Source of the DNA: an uncultured Clostridia bacterium
Lineage (GTDB): Bacteria > Bacillota > Clostridia > Christensenellales > Aristaeellaceae
DNA: 49,873 nucleotides
Reading direction: 5' to 3'
Assembly (NCBI GenBank): GCA_946408995.1
Contig: CAMJUL010000023.1
Location: forward strand, 1 to 49,873
Positions within the stretch are counted from its first letter, which is position 1. The number at the start of each line of letters is the position of its first letter. This document shows, one piece after another, positions 23,182 through 32,061 of the stretch. Position numbers and translations under genes: made by a program. The notes under the pieces were generated by a model. It saw nothing but the letters and a program-made list of their open reading frames with translations, made no database searches and was not told where the DNA came from.

Positions 23182-25689
23182 TCAGCGCTCCATTCGCAGA
23201 TAGACGATCTTCCTGCTTTGGCCGCTGTATTGGACCTGCGCGTCCCTGTACCCTCCCTGCCTGAGCCAGGTCCACACGCGTCCGCTGTCCTCTTCGAACC
23301 GGGCGTACAATTCCCTTGTCAGGTACAGGCGGATCTCCTTCACTTCGTCTCCCGCGCCCGAGAGGATGCCGATCAGCTGCTTTTCCGTCTCCGCCTCCGC
23401 CGCAAGGACGCTTCCGTCGTTCCATAGGATCTCTGTGAACACGATCTTGCGCTGGATATCGGAATGCCGGACGCCGGCGCTCAGGACACCGCCCAGGTCC
23501 AGCCATTTCCAGACGGGATTGTCCGCCCCCAGATACCGCTCATACAGTTCCCCTGTCAGGTACAGGCGGATCTCCTTCACTTCGTCTCCCGCGCCCGAGA
23601 GGATGCCGATCAGCTGCTTTTCCGTCTCCGCCTCCGCCGCAAGGACGCTTCCGTCGTTCCATAGGATCTCTGTGAACACGATCTTGCGCTGGATATCGGA
23701 ATGCCGGACGCCGGCGCTCAGGACACCGCCCAGGTCCAGCCATTTCCAGACGGGATTGTCCGCCCCCAGATACCGCTCATACAGTTCCCCTGTCAGGTAC
23801 AGGCGGATCTCCTTCACTTCGTTTCCCGCGTTCGAGAGGACGTTTATCACCTGCGCCTCTGACTCCGCCTCGGCCGCGAGGGCCCTGCCGTCCTCCCGGA
23901 CCATGCCGTCGATCACCACCAGGCGCTGCGCGTCCGTATGCCGAACCTTGGCCTCCCGGATACCGCCCAGGTCCAGCCATTTCCAGACCGGTTCGTCCGT
24001 CCCCCGATACCGCTCATACAGATCGCCTGTCAGGTACAGGCGGATCTCCTGCGCCCCGGAAGCCTCCGAAAGGAGACGAATGACCTCCGCCTCCGTGGAC
24101 ACGTCCTTGGTCAATACGCTTCCGTCATTCCAGCTTCCCACACGGATGTGGACCCATTTTCTTGTATCCGAATGGGTCACCGTGCAATCCTGGGCGCCGC
24201 CATGGTCCAGCCAGGCCCAGACGGGATTCTCCTCCGACTGGTATTGCCGGTACAATTCGTCCGTCATCCAAAGGACCAATCCGCTCTTGCCCAGTCCGGA
24301 CGCCTCCCGCACCGCGGTCATGGCCCCCCGGGCGCTTCCCACCTGGTACTCCGGTTCAGGCCTGTCCATAAGATCGGTCGCTTTCAGGGTCCCCTCCGGC
24401 AGCACATCCTCCACGAAGGCATAGCACAGGCGCATCCTGTCCAGGCCCATGTTGTAATGGATCCAGCACAGGCCGTCCCCTTCGTCGTCGTCCCAGGTCA
24501 CGTCCACCCCCCGCCAGCTCCCGTCCAGGAAAACCAGATTCCAAAGATGCTCCTTGTCCCCTTCAGGGTCTTCCCTGTCCAGGCCCTCCCCGAAGCAGCA
24601 GCGGGCATCGATCCCCGCCAGGCCGCACAGCAGGACATAGGCGTCCGCGTAGCCGTCGCAATTGGCCCTGCCGCTCAGAATCGCGCCGATGCACCGGTCG
24701 TCCTCCTTGGTCGTTTCATCCAGCACATAGGTCACGCGGCTGCACAGAAGGTCGTGGATCCGCAGGGCCTTCTCCCCTTCCGTCCCGGTGACCCCCTGCA
24801 GCATGGCACGGGCCGTCTCCAGCGTCTGTCTGAGACGGGGGGACAACTTCCCCTCCCTGCCCGCCCTGACGGCCAGCAGGATCTCATAGCCTGGATAGAA
24901 CACGCTTTCCCCCTCCCGGGCAAAGACCAGTACCCGCTCTTGATCATAATGGCTCATTCCGCCCTCCACCCGGCACAGGGCGTTCAGGGCCTCCAGCCGC
25001 CGCCAGTCATCGGCCTTCAGCCTTTCCCAGGTCAGGGCGTCCACGCCCAGGGCAAAGGCGCCATAGCCCTCCGCGGCCAGATTGTCCACGGTTTCCGGGA
25101 TGTCCCGCTCCGAATCCACCTCCGCCCACGCCCCGTCCCAGTAGGTGCACCCCACATATTCCAAAGACAGCGTGCCCTGATTGGTGTACATTGTGTCATA
25201 GCTTCTCAGTCCTCCTGAAAGCCGCAGGCCAAGGGCCGTCCTGCCGTCTGTGGTCAGCGTCCGAAACAGCCCCTCCTCCGACAGAAGGACGAACCGTTTT
25301 TCGTTCCCCGCCCGCATTTCCGAAAGGGCCTGCCGGTATTCCGTTTCGTCCGAAACCGTCCGCCAGGGGCAGTCGTACCCCTGCAGTTCCGTCACCTCCA
25401 CCCGGCCGTTGACGAACCAGGACCAGGAAAAATCCATGGCGCCGCCCCGGGCCGCCCAGTACCAGACCAGACTGTTGTCCTTTTCGGCTTCCCGCAGCAG
25501 TTTGCCTGAAAGCGTAAAGGAAACAGCCGTCCGCTTTTCCTCAAGGGCCCGGCTGAATACGTTTTTCACCTCCTGCCAGCTGTCCAGGCGTTCTTCCGCC
25601 CGGGCATCGGCGATGTGCAAAAAAAGCAACGCCGCCAGGATCAGCATCCACACCGCGCCCTGAAGGACCCCGTTCCTTCCCGTTCCCAT
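23182..25689 (-). CDS. Secreted transglutaminase-fold protein with C-terminal tandem repeats
   Basis: 835 residues from the ATG at 25689, which has AGGGAGA 5 nt upstream; an ATG at 25713 in the same frame is possible. A signal peptide or membrane anchor (VLQGAVWMLILAALLFLHIA) ends near ADARA. The middle carries a transglutaminase-like/cysteine-protease fold: RANCDGYADAYVLLCGLAG with the Cys near residue 343, EHLWNLVFLD with the His near 378, and VDVTWDDDEG with the Asp, a complete catalytic triad. The last ~350 residues are repeats of about 79 residues, each with EIRLYLTGELYERY and VWKWLDLGG. The repeats may bind cell wall or substrate. Transcribed alone from its own promoter. Confidence 0.85.
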   Translation of the reverse strand: MGTGRNGVLQGAVWMLILAALLFLHIADARAEERLDSWQEVKNVFSRALEEKRTAVSFTLSGKLLREAEKDNSLVWYWAARGGAMDFSWSWFVNGRVEVTELQGYDCPWRTVSDETEYRQALSEMRAGNEKRFVLLSEEGLFRTLTTDGRTALGLRLSGGLRSYDTMYTNQGTLSLEYVGCTYWDGAWAEVDSERDIPETVDNLAAEGYGAFALGVDALTWERLKADDWRRLEALNALCRVEGGMSHYDQERVLVFAREGESVFYPGYEILLAVRAGREGKLSPRLRQTLETARAMLQGVTGTEGEKALRIHDLLCSRVTYVLDETTKEDDRCIGAILSGRANCDGYADAYVLLCGLAGIDARCCFGEGLDREDPEGDKEHLWNLVFLDGSWRGVDVTWDDDEGDGLCWIHYNMGLDRMRLCYAFVEDVLPEGTLKATDLMDRPEPEYQVGSARGAMTAVREASGLGKSGLVLWMTDELYRQYQSEENPVWAWLDHGGAQDCTVTHSDTRKWVHIRVGSWNDGSVLTKDVSTEAEVIRLLSEASGAQEIRLYLTGDLYERYRGTDEPVWKWLDLGGIREAKVRHTDAQRLVVIDGMVREDGRALAAEAESEAQVINVLSNAGNEVKEIRLYLTGELYERYLGADNPVWKWLDLGGVLSAGVRHSDIQRKIVFTEILWNDGSVLAAEAETEKQLIGILSGAGDEVKEIRLYLTGELYERYLGADNPVWKWLDLGGVLSAGVRHSDIQRKIVFTEILWNDGSVLAAEAETEKQLIGILSGAGDEVKEIRLYLTRELYARFEEDSGRVWTWLRQGGYRDAQVQYSGQSRKIVYLRMER
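23341..23814 (-). repeat. Two near-identical 237-bp tandem copies
   Basis: 23341-23577 and 23578-23814 appear identical base for base by eye, and encode two 79-residue repeats of the transglutaminase-fold protein. Flanking repeats at 23815-24060 and 24061-24290 are clearly related but diverged, so the last duplication is recent. Confidence 0.9.
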
Positions 25690-25785
25690 GTCAATCTCCC
25701 TCTGTTTCCGCATCCTTTCGCCCCCTTTTCCAAAGGCTTTTGCGCTTTCCGTATCCGTTTTTCCCATCCAGGATCCGCTGTCCCC

Positions 25786-25814
25786 AGCATAGCACACCCG
25801 TCCCCTGCACGCAA
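25786..25814 (-). promoter_or_regulatory. Promoter of the transglutaminase-fold gene
   Basis: On the minus strand TTGCGT (25814-25809), 17-bp spacer, TATGCT (25791-25786), about 100 bp before the chosen ATG. Confidence 0.5.
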
Positions 25815-25966
25815 CGGGTCCTCCGGCATTCCTGTTTCCGGTATCTCCCGGAAAATACAATGAAAAAACAGTTTTCCCAAACGGGCGGGCTTGTCAAAAT
25901 ACGTCTGTCTTCGGCCATTTTCTTCCGTTTCCCCGGGTGAAGAGCCCGCTCCGGCCTCAAATTGCC

Positions 25967-25996
25967 TTGACACCCCCTTTGGGGCTATGATAAAAT
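25967..25996 (+). promoter_or_regulatory. Strong promoter of the ilv operon
   Basis: A consensus TTGACA (25967-25972), 18-bp spacer and TAAAAT (25991-25996) preceded by TGA (extended -10). Transcription should start near 26003, giving a leader of about 270 nt before ilvB. Confidence 0.75.
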
Positions 25997-26046
25997 TTCA
26001 TTTGATTCCAGGGTCTTCTGGCCCGTTGAACGAAGAGGGATCAGCG

Positions 26047-26142
26047 ATGAAGTTTGTCTCCGCGAGTGTCCTGACCGGGCTGTACGCCGTACGGGTACCC
26101 CTTGCCCTGCACGCCGGGGAAGTCAGGTTCTGCCAGGAGTGA
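26047..26142 (+). CDS. Putative ilv leader peptide, Val/Leu-rich
   Basis: A 31-residue ORF with GAGGGA 6 nt before its ATG. It starts MKFVSASVLTGLYAVRVPLA and contains five Val and four Leu codons, most of them packed within residues 4-18. It lies between the operon promoter and a terminator hairpin just before ilvB, the arrangement of ribosome-mediated attenuation: stalling at Val/Leu codons when charged tRNA is scarce would prevent terminator formation. Leader peptides have no function beyond being translated. The clustering of the regulated amino acids, a good ribosome site and the position support this; no Ile codon is present. Confidence 0.6.
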   Translation: MKFVSASVLTGLYAVRVPLALHAGEVRFCQE

Positions 26143-26187
26143 CCGGGTTCCGCGTCCGGGGCCGTTTCGGTTCCGTACCGGTTCTGA

Positions 26188-26247
26188 TGTGTTTCGTCGC
26201 TTCTTCAAACGCAGTCTGACGGACGGACAGACTGCGTTTGTTTTATT
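26188..26247 (+). terminator. Attenuator: terminator and competing antiterminator before ilvB
   Basis: The terminator is a perfect 12-bp stem AAACGCAGTCTG / CAGACTGCGTTT (26207-26218 with 26228-26239), 9-nt loop, then GTTTTATT. The upstream segment TGTGTTT (26188-26194) can pair with AAACGCA (26207-26213), using a G-U pair, which would destroy the terminator stem. The hairpin stands between promoter and first gene, so it must be conditional. Confidence 0.7.
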
Positions 26248-26271
26248 ACATCTGACGATGGAGGGATTTCC

Positions 26272-27987
26272 ATGCTTGTTACCGGCGCCAAGATCCTGAT
26301 GGAATGCCTGATGGAACAGCACGTCGACACCATCTTCGGCTATCCAGGCGGCACCATCCTGAATGTGTATGACGAATTGTACAACTATGAAAAGGAAGGG
26401 AAAGTCCGTCATATCCTGACCGCCCATGAGCAGGGCGCCTGCCACGCGGCGGACGGCTACGCGCGGGCCACCGGCCGGGTCGGGGTCTGTTTTTCCACCT
26501 CCGGTCCCGGCGCCACCAACATGGTCACCGGCATCGCCACCGCCTACCTGGATTCCTCTCCCATCGTCTGCATCACATGCAACGTCGCCTCCTCCCTGAT
26601 CGGCAAGGATTCCTTCCAGGAGGTGGACATCACCGGCGTCACCATGCCCATTACCAAATGCAATTTTCTGGTGCACTCGGTGGAGGAACTGGCCGACATC
26701 GTGCGGGAGGCCTTTGCCATTGCCCGGTCCGGCCGGCCCGGCCCGGTGCTGATCGACATTCCCAAAAATATCACGGCAGAAAAATGCGAATACACGCCCC
26801 TGCCCCGCCGGGAGCATTCTTCCACCGGCAAGCTGGGGGACCTGATGCGCCGCGCCTCCCATGATTTCAAGGCTCCGGAACCGGACGAAAAAGACGTGGA
26901 CAAACTGGTGGAAATGATCCGGGAGAGCAAAAAGCCCATGCTGATCTGCGGCGGCGGCGTGGTGCGCGCCCGGGCCCACGAGGAAATGAAGGCCCTCGCC
27001 CGGCGCATCGACGCGCCCACCGCGATCACCGTCATGGGGGCCGGCGGCTTTCACGGGCTGGATCCCCTGGCCACCGGCATGATCGGCATGCACGGGTCCC
27101 AGGCCAGCAACCGGGCTGTGGACGCCTGCGATCTGCTGATCGCCGTGGGCTGCCGGTTCTCCGACCGGGTGGCCCTCAAGCCCGAAACCTTCGCCCGCAA
27201 CGCCCGCATCGTTCAGATCGACATCGACCGGAGCGAGATCAACAAAAACGTCAAGACCGCCCACCACATCGTCGGAGACTGCAAGCACGTTCTGGAAAAG
27301 CTCCTTGAGAAACTGCCTGAGCAAATGGACCACTCCGAGTTCAGGAAGTATGTCTTCTCCTTTAAAACCGAAACGGAATACGACCCCGCCGAGGGCCGCC
27401 TGACCCCGAGTCAGGTGCTCTCCTGCGTGGCGGAAACCTGTCCGAAGGATTCCATTATTGCCACCGATGTAGGCCAGCACCAGATGTGGGCCATCCAGCA
27501 CTTCCATTTCGATTACCCCGGCCAGCTCCTGACCTCCGGCGGCTTTGGCACCATGGGCTTCGGCCTGGGGGCGGCGCTGGGCGCCAAGGCGGCTTTTCCG
27601 GAAAAATGCGTCATCCACATCACCGGGGACGGCGGTTTCCGCATGAACTGCAACGAGCTGTCCACGGAGCAGTATTACGGCCTCAAGATCATCCACGTGC
27701 TGTTTGACAACGGCACCCTGGGCATGGTCCGGCAGTGGCAAAACCTGATCTATAACAAGCGTTTTACCGAAACCACCCTGGACCGCGCCCCGGATTTTGT
27801 CAAGCTTGCGGACGCATACGGCCTGAAGGGACGCCGGGTTTCCAGCGCCGAAGAGCTTCAGGAGGCCATCCGGGAGGCGCTTGCCTGTGACACCGGTTAT
27901 ATTATCGACTGCGTCATCGACATCGACGAAATGGTCCGGCCCATGGTGGGCGGCGGCAGCCACATCACTGATTTCATGCTCTATTAA
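26272..27987 (+). CDS. ilvB: Acetolactate synthase, large (catalytic) subunit
   Basis: 571 residues, normal length. This thiamine-diphosphate and FAD enzyme joins two pyruvates to acetolactate (valine/leucine), or pyruvate and 2-ketobutyrate (isoleucine). Visible signatures: FGYPGGTILNVYDELY, HEQGACHAADGYARATG with the TPP-activating Glu, CFSTSGPGATNMVTGIA, PVLIDIPKNIT, the FAD/middle domain RFSDRVALKPETFA, and the C-terminal TPP/Mg site HITGDGGFRMNCNELST. GGAGG lies 7 nt before the ATG. It is the first structural gene of ilvB-ilvN-ilvC and lies directly behind the attenuator. The frame and all key motifs are intact, so the enzyme should be active together with the IlvN subunit encoded 15 bp downstream. 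Confidence 0.97.
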   Translation: MLVTGAKILMECLMEQHVDTIFGYPGGTILNVYDELYNYEKEGKVRHILTAHEQGACHAADGYARATGRVGVCFSTSGPGATNMVTGIATAYLDSSPIVCITCNVASSLIGKDSFQEVDITGVTMPITKCNFLVHSVEELADIVREAFAIARSGRPGPVLIDIPKNITAEKCEYTPLPRREHSSTGKLGDLMRRASHDFKAPEPDEKDVDKLVEMIRESKKPMLICGGGVVRARAHEEMKALARRIDAPTAITVMGAGGFHGLDPLATGMIGMHGSQASNRAVDACDLLIAVGCRFSDRVALKPETFARNARIVQIDIDRSEINKNVKTAHHIVGDCKHVLEKLLEKLPEQMDHSEFRKYVFSFKTETEYDPAEGRLTPSQVLSCVAETCPKDSIIATDVGQHQMWAIQHFHFDYPGQLLTSGGFGTMGFGLGAALGAKAAFPEKCVIHITGDGGFRMNCNELSTEQYYGLKIIHVLFDNGTLGMVRQWQNLIYNKRFTETTLDRAPDFVKLADAYGLKGRRVSSAEELQEAIREALACDTGYIIDCVIDIDEMVRPMVGGGSHITDFMLY

Positions 27988-28002
27988 GGAGGGGCGGTCA
28001 AC

Positions 28003-28566
28003 ATGAACGAGAACAAAAGATGGACCCTGGCCGTCCTTGTGGACAACGAGGCCGGCGTGCTTTCCCGGGTGGCCAGACTGTTTTCCGGAAAGGGCTACAA
28101 CATCGAATCCCTGGCCGTGGGCACCACGGACGACCCCCAGGTCAGCCGCATCACCATCGAGGTCTGTACGGCGGAAGACCAGGTGCGTCTGCTCTCCAAC
28201 CAGCTGCGCAAGCTGATCTGCGTCCACTCGGTCAAGATCCTGGACGATTCCCACGCCATCCGCCGGGAGCTGCTTCTGATGAAGGTGCTTTGCTCTACCG
28301 CCGAGACCCGGAACGAGATCATCCAGATCGGCAATATCTTCAGGGCGTCCATTATCGACGTCAGCAAGTCTTCCATCACCCTGGCCCTGATCGGGGATGA
28401 GCAGAAGACCGAGGCCATCCAAAACCTCCTGAGGGAGTTTGGGATCCTCGAACTGGTGCGCACCGGCATGGTCGCGCTGGAACGGGGACAATACACCATC
28501 GACGAGCAAACCAAGGAAAAAGGAGAATTCGATTATGGCAAAAATGTATTACGAGAAGGACTGTGA
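28003..28566 (+). CDS. ilvN: Acetolactate synthase, small regulatory subunit
   Basis: 187 residues. The N-terminal ACT domain is clear ([20 protein letters not shown], then [18 protein letters not shown]), with the C-terminal regulatory domain ([39 protein letters not shown]). The subunit activates IlvB and confers valine feedback inhibition. The start ATG has AAGGAGG upstream and lies 15 bp after ilvB. The reading frame runs on about 32 bp into ilvC, giving a C-terminus 15-20 residues longer than the usual 160-170, with no obvious function. Confidence 0.96.
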   Translation: MNENKRWTLAVLVDNEAGVLSRVARLFSGKGYNIESLAVGTTDDPQVSRITIEVCTAEDQVRLLSNQLRKLICVHSVKILDDSHAIRRELLLMKVLCSTAETRNEIIQIGNIFRASIIDVSKSSITLALIGDEQKTEAIQNLLREFGILELVRTGMVALERGQYTIDEQTKEKGEFDYGKNVLREGL

Positions 28567-29563
28567 CCTTTCCAGGCTGGACGGCAAGAAGATCGCCATT
28601 ATCGGCTACGGCTCCCAGGGCCATGCCCACGCCCAGAACCTGCGGGATTCCGGCTGCGATGTCATCGTGGGCCTGCGCAGGGGCAACAGCTGGGAGAAGG
28701 CCGTCAAGGACGGCTTCACCGTCATGACCGTCGCGGAAGCCGCCAAGGCCGCCGACATCATCATGATGCTGGTCAACGACGAGCGCGCCGCCGAAATCTA
28801 CCGCGAATCCGTCGCCCCCAACCTGTCCGCCGGCAAGGCCATCGCCTTCGCCCACGGCTTCAACATCCGTTATCAGCAGATTGTCCCCCCCGCCGACGTG
28901 GACGTCTTCATGGCCGCTCCCAAGGGTCCCGGCCACACCGTGCGCGGCACCTATGTGGCGGGCAAGGGCGTGCCCTGCCTTGTGGCCGTGGAGCAGGACG
29001 CCACCGGCAAGTGCCTGGACATCGCCCTGGCCTACATCGCCGGCATCGGCGGCGCCAGGGCCGGCATCATGGAGACCACCATGCACGACGAGACCGAAAC
29101 CGACCTGTTCGGCGAGCAGACCGTCCTTTGCGGCGGCGTGGTCGATTTGATGCAGTGCGGCTTCGAGGTGCTGTGCGAGGCCGGGTATGCCCCCGAAAAC
29201 GCCTACTTCGAGTGCATCCATGAGATGAAGCTGATCGTCGACCTGATCAACAAGGGCGGCATCGCGGCCATGAACTATTCCATTTCCGATACCGCCGAAT
29301 ACGGCGAGTATGTTTCCGGCCCCCGGGTCCTGCCCCACGATCAGGTGAAAGCCAACATGCGGGCCGTGCTCAAGGATATCCAGGACGGCTCCTTCGCCGG
29401 CCGCTGGATCGCCGAAAACAAAAACGGCCGCACCTTCTTCAATTCCAAGCGCGCCATGCTGGCCAAGCACCCCATGGAAATCGTCGGGAAGGAACTTCGG
29501 GACAACATGCTCTGGAAGGACAGTGCCGACGGGGACAAGGGACTGGACAGCGCGTCCAACTAA
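28535..29563 (+). CDS. ilvC: Ketol-acid reductoisomerase, class I
   Basis: 342 residues. IlvC rearranges and reduces acetolactate to dihydroxyisovalerate using NAD(P)H and Mg2+. The ATG at 28535 has AAAGGAG 8 nt upstream and overlaps the end of ilvN by 32 bp; the frame is open further 5' only as a shadow of ilvN. Motifs: Rossmann [17 protein letters not shown], the cofactor loop VGLRRGNSW (Arg-Arg suggests NADPH), [19 protein letters not shown], and in the knotted C-terminal domain [18 protein letters not shown], the Mg-binding Glu of [11 protein letters not shown], and [13 protein letters not shown]. Directly after its stop comes a long repeat-filled gap. Confidence 0.97.
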   Translation: MAKMYYEKDCDLSRLDGKKIAIIGYGSQGHAHAQNLRDSGCDVIVGLRRGNSWEKAVKDGFTVMTVAEAAKAADIIMMLVNDERAAEIYRESVAPNLSAGKAIAFAHGFNIRYQQIVPPADVDVFMAAPKGPGHTVRGTYVAGKGVPCLVAVEQDATGKCLDIALAYIAGIGGARAGIMETTMHDETETDLFGEQTVLCGGVVDLMQCGFEVLCEAGYAPENAYFECIHEMKLIVDLINKGGIAAMNYSISDTAEYGEYVSGPRVLPHDQVKANMRAVLKDIQDGSFAGRWIAENKNGRTFFNSKRAMLAKHPMEIVGKELRDNMLWKDSADGDKGLDSASN

Positions 29564-30357
29564 CGCGCTCGCTGTGGGGGGATTGCGATCCCCTCAATCG
29601 CCGGGCGGCTCGTCAGGGAAATGTCCGTTCCCGGCCCCTCAATCGCCGGGTGGCTGTCGAAACCGATATTCGACAAATCCTGACCAGCCGCCCGGCGTCT
29701 GGGGGCCGAGACCTGACAACTCCCCCCACGGCCCCGGGGTACGGGTCTTTGGAAAGGGAAAGCCCTTCCCCAAGACCCGTACCCGCCGGGGCGCTCGCCT
29801 GGGCCGAGACCCGACAAATCCTCACCCGTCCTGCCGGGACCACTTCAGGGGTCGTTCCGCTTTGGTCCCTCGCCGGGACGGCATCGCAACCGATATGCAG
29901 CACGCCGTCAAAGCGGATTGTCATTGGAGGGTTTCCCCCCTCCAATACCTCCCCTCGCCGAAAATAGCGGATGCGTTTCTTCTTTTTGGCCGTGCTGCTC
30001 GCGCTGCTGTGTCTTTTAGAGCGACATGCTATTTCGCTGCCGGATCTTTCCTTGCTCCATACGTGCAAGCGTTTCCAACTTTGGCCGGGCAGCTTGGCAA
30101 GCGGAAAACTTTGGACAAACCCCGTTAATCCCCGACACCGGCCCGTCTCTGTCTCTCTCTACCGTCCAATGCTCCAATTGCAGCCCGTCCGCTCCCGCTT
30201 GGAGAGGCCCTGTCCGTTCCGGCCTGTTTTTCCTTTGCTTTCCTCCGTGCCTTCAGCCCAGCTGCCCGCCCTGCGGGCCGGACGGCTGGGCTGAGCGCAC
30301 GGGTGCGCTTTCACAACGGTTGTTATGGCTTATGAGTTTTAAAGGAGGACTTCCGTT
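29564..30357. repeat. Repeat-filled gap between ilvC and ilvD
   Basis: No gene is seen in 794 bp. It contains at 29638-29716 a copy of the 42-bp TCAATCGCCGGG unit followed by its complete right inverted arm (CCAGCCGCCCGGCG, then GGGGCCGAGACCTGAC); a large imperfect hairpin at 29737-29784 (22 positions, two mismatches, arm GGGTACGGGTCTT); and a 9-bp hairpin ATTGGAGGG/CCCTCCAAT at 29923-29946. Near the end are a GC-rich inverted repeat about 30255-30295 and AGCGCA/TGCGCT at 30294-30309 followed by TTTC, which may terminate reading into ilvD. A short frame at 29971 with a hydrophobic start lacks a ribosome site. Confidence 0.7.
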
Positions 30358-32019
30358 ATGCTTTCCGATAACATCAAGCAGGGCGTGGAACGCGCCCCGA
30401 ACCGCTCCCTCTTGTATGCGCTTGGCTTTACGGACGAGGAAATCCGCCGCCCGCTGATCGGGGTCGTTTCCTCTTACAACGAGATCGTGCCCGGCCACAT
30501 GAACATCGACAAGATCGCGGACGCGGTCAAGGCCGGCATCCGGCTGGCCGGCGGGACGCCCGTCACCTTTCCCGCCATCGCGGTTTGTGACGGCATCGCC
30601 ATGGGGCACATCGGCATGAAGTATTCCCTGGTCACCCGGGATCTGATCGCCGATTCCACCGAGGCCATGGCCATCGCCCACCAGCTGGACGGCCTTGTGA
30701 TGATCCCCAACTGCGACAAAAACGTGCCGGGCCTGCTGATGGCCGCGGCCCGGGTCAATGTGCCCACCATCTTCGTATCCGGCGGTCCCATGCTGGCCGG
30801 CCACCTCAAGGACGGCCGCCGCACCTGCCTGAGCCACATGTTTGAAGCCGTCGGCGCCTACAAGGCCGGCACGCTGGACGAACAGGGCGTCCTGGATTAC
30901 GAGGAAAACGCCTGTCCCTCCTGCGGCAGCTGCTCTGGCATGTACACCGCCAACTCCATGAACTGCCTGACCGAGGCCATTGGCATGGGGCTCTCCGGCA
31001 ACGGCACCGTTCCCGCCCCCTATTCCGCCCGGCTTCGGCTGGCCAAGCGGGCCGGCATGCAGGTGATGGAGCTGGTCCGCAAAAACATCCGTCCCCGGGA
31101 CATCATGACGGCGGCTGCCTTCCACAACGCCGAAACGGTGGACATGGCCCTGGGCTGCTCCACCAACACCATGCTGCACCTGCCCGCCATCGCCCATGAG
31201 GCCGGCGTGGAGATCAGCCTGGACATGTCCAACGAGATCTCCGCCCGCACCCCGAACCTGTGCCACCTCGCCCCCGCGGGGGACACCTTTATGGAAGATC
31301 TGGACCGGGCCGGCGGCGTTTACGCCGTCATGAAGGAGCTGGCCGACGCCGGACTCCTGGACACCTCGGTCATGACCTGCACGGGGAAGACCCTGGGCGA
31401 AAACATCGCCGACGCCCGTAACCTGGATGAAACGGTCATCCGCCCCATCGACAGGCCTTATTCCCCCACCGGCGGCATCGCTGTGCTCAAGGGAAACCTG
31501 GCCCCTGACGGATGCGTGGTCAAGCAAAGCGCCGTCGCGCCGGAAATGATGCGCCACACCGGCCCCGCCCGGGTCTTTGACAGCGAGGACGAGGCGATCC
31601 GCGCCATCTATGACCGGCAGATCCGTTCCGGCGACGTGGTGGTCATCCGTTACGAGGGCCCCAAGGGCGGCCCCGGCATGCGGGAGATGCTCAACCCCAC
31701 CAGCGCCATCTGCGGCATGGGGCTGGGGGAAAGCGTCGCCCTGATCACCGACGGGCGCTTTTCCGGCGCCACCCGCGGCGCTTCCATCGGCCATGTCAGC
31801 CCGGAAGCGGCCGCCGGCGGCCCCATCGCCCTTGTGCAGGAGGGGGACATCATCTCCATCGACATTCCCGCCTGCTCGATCCATCTGCAGGTGGATGAAA
31901 AGGAGCTTGCCCGGCGCAGGGCCGCCTGGGTCTGCCCGGAGCCCAAGGTCAAAACCGGCTACCTGGCCCGCTACGCCAAACTGGTCTCCAGCGCGGACAA
32001 GGGGGCCATCCTGGAATAA
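30358..32019 (+). CDS. ilvD: Dihydroxy-acid dehydratase
   Basis: 553 residues, normal length. IlvD is an iron-sulfur enzyme that dehydrates dihydroxyisovalerate and dihydroxymethylvalerate to the 2-keto acids. Signatures: [32 protein letters not shown] with one cluster Cys, [19 protein letters not shown] with another, FTDGRF-like [12 protein letters not shown], and [17 protein letters not shown] near the C-terminus with the substrate/Mg block. The AAAGGAGG ribosome site is 9 nt before the ATG. It probably belongs functionally to ilvBNC but is separated by the 0.8-kb repeat gap and may have its own transcription start there. No ilvE or leu gene is in the window. Confidence 0.97.
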   Translation: MLSDNIKQGVERAPNRSLLYALGFTDEEIRRPLIGVVSSYNEIVPGHMNIDKIADAVKAGIRLAGGTPVTFPAIAVCDGIAMGHIGMKYSLVTRDLIADSTEAMAIAHQLDGLVMIPNCDKNVPGLLMAAARVNVPTIFVSGGPMLAGHLKDGRRTCLSHMFEAVGAYKAGTLDEQGVLDYEENACPSCGSCSGMYTANSMNCLTEAIGMGLSGNGTVPAPYSARLRLAKRAGMQVMELVRKNIRPRDIMTAAAFHNAETVDMALGCSTNTMLHLPAIAHEAGVEISLDMSNEISARTPNLCHLAPAGDTFMEDLDRAGGVYAVMKELADAGLLDTSVMTCTGKTLGENIADARNLDETVIRPIDRPYSPTGGIAVLKGNLAPDGCVVKQSAVAPEMMRHTGPARVFDSEDEAIRAIYDRQIRSGDVVVIRYEGPKGGPGMREMLNPTSAICGMGLGESVALITDGRFSGATRGASIGHVSPEAAAGGPIALVQEGDIISIDIPACSIHLQVDEKELARRRAAWVCPEPKVKTGYLARYAKLVSSADKGAILE

Positions 32020-32061
32020 TCCTTTGACGGGACACCCATACCATCCGTAACGGAGGTCTCT

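Noticed and set aside
25997-26206. T-box riboswitch upstream of ilvB
   Set aside because: GGGTTCCGCG near 26146 resembles part of the T-box core, but the GGTGG segment and recognisable stem I features are missing, and a translated leader explains the region better.
29971-30294. 107-codon frame with hydrophobic N-terminus in the ilvC-ilvD gap
   Set aside because: No ribosome-binding site, no promoter, low-complexity Pro/Arg-rich continuation, and location within repeat debris.
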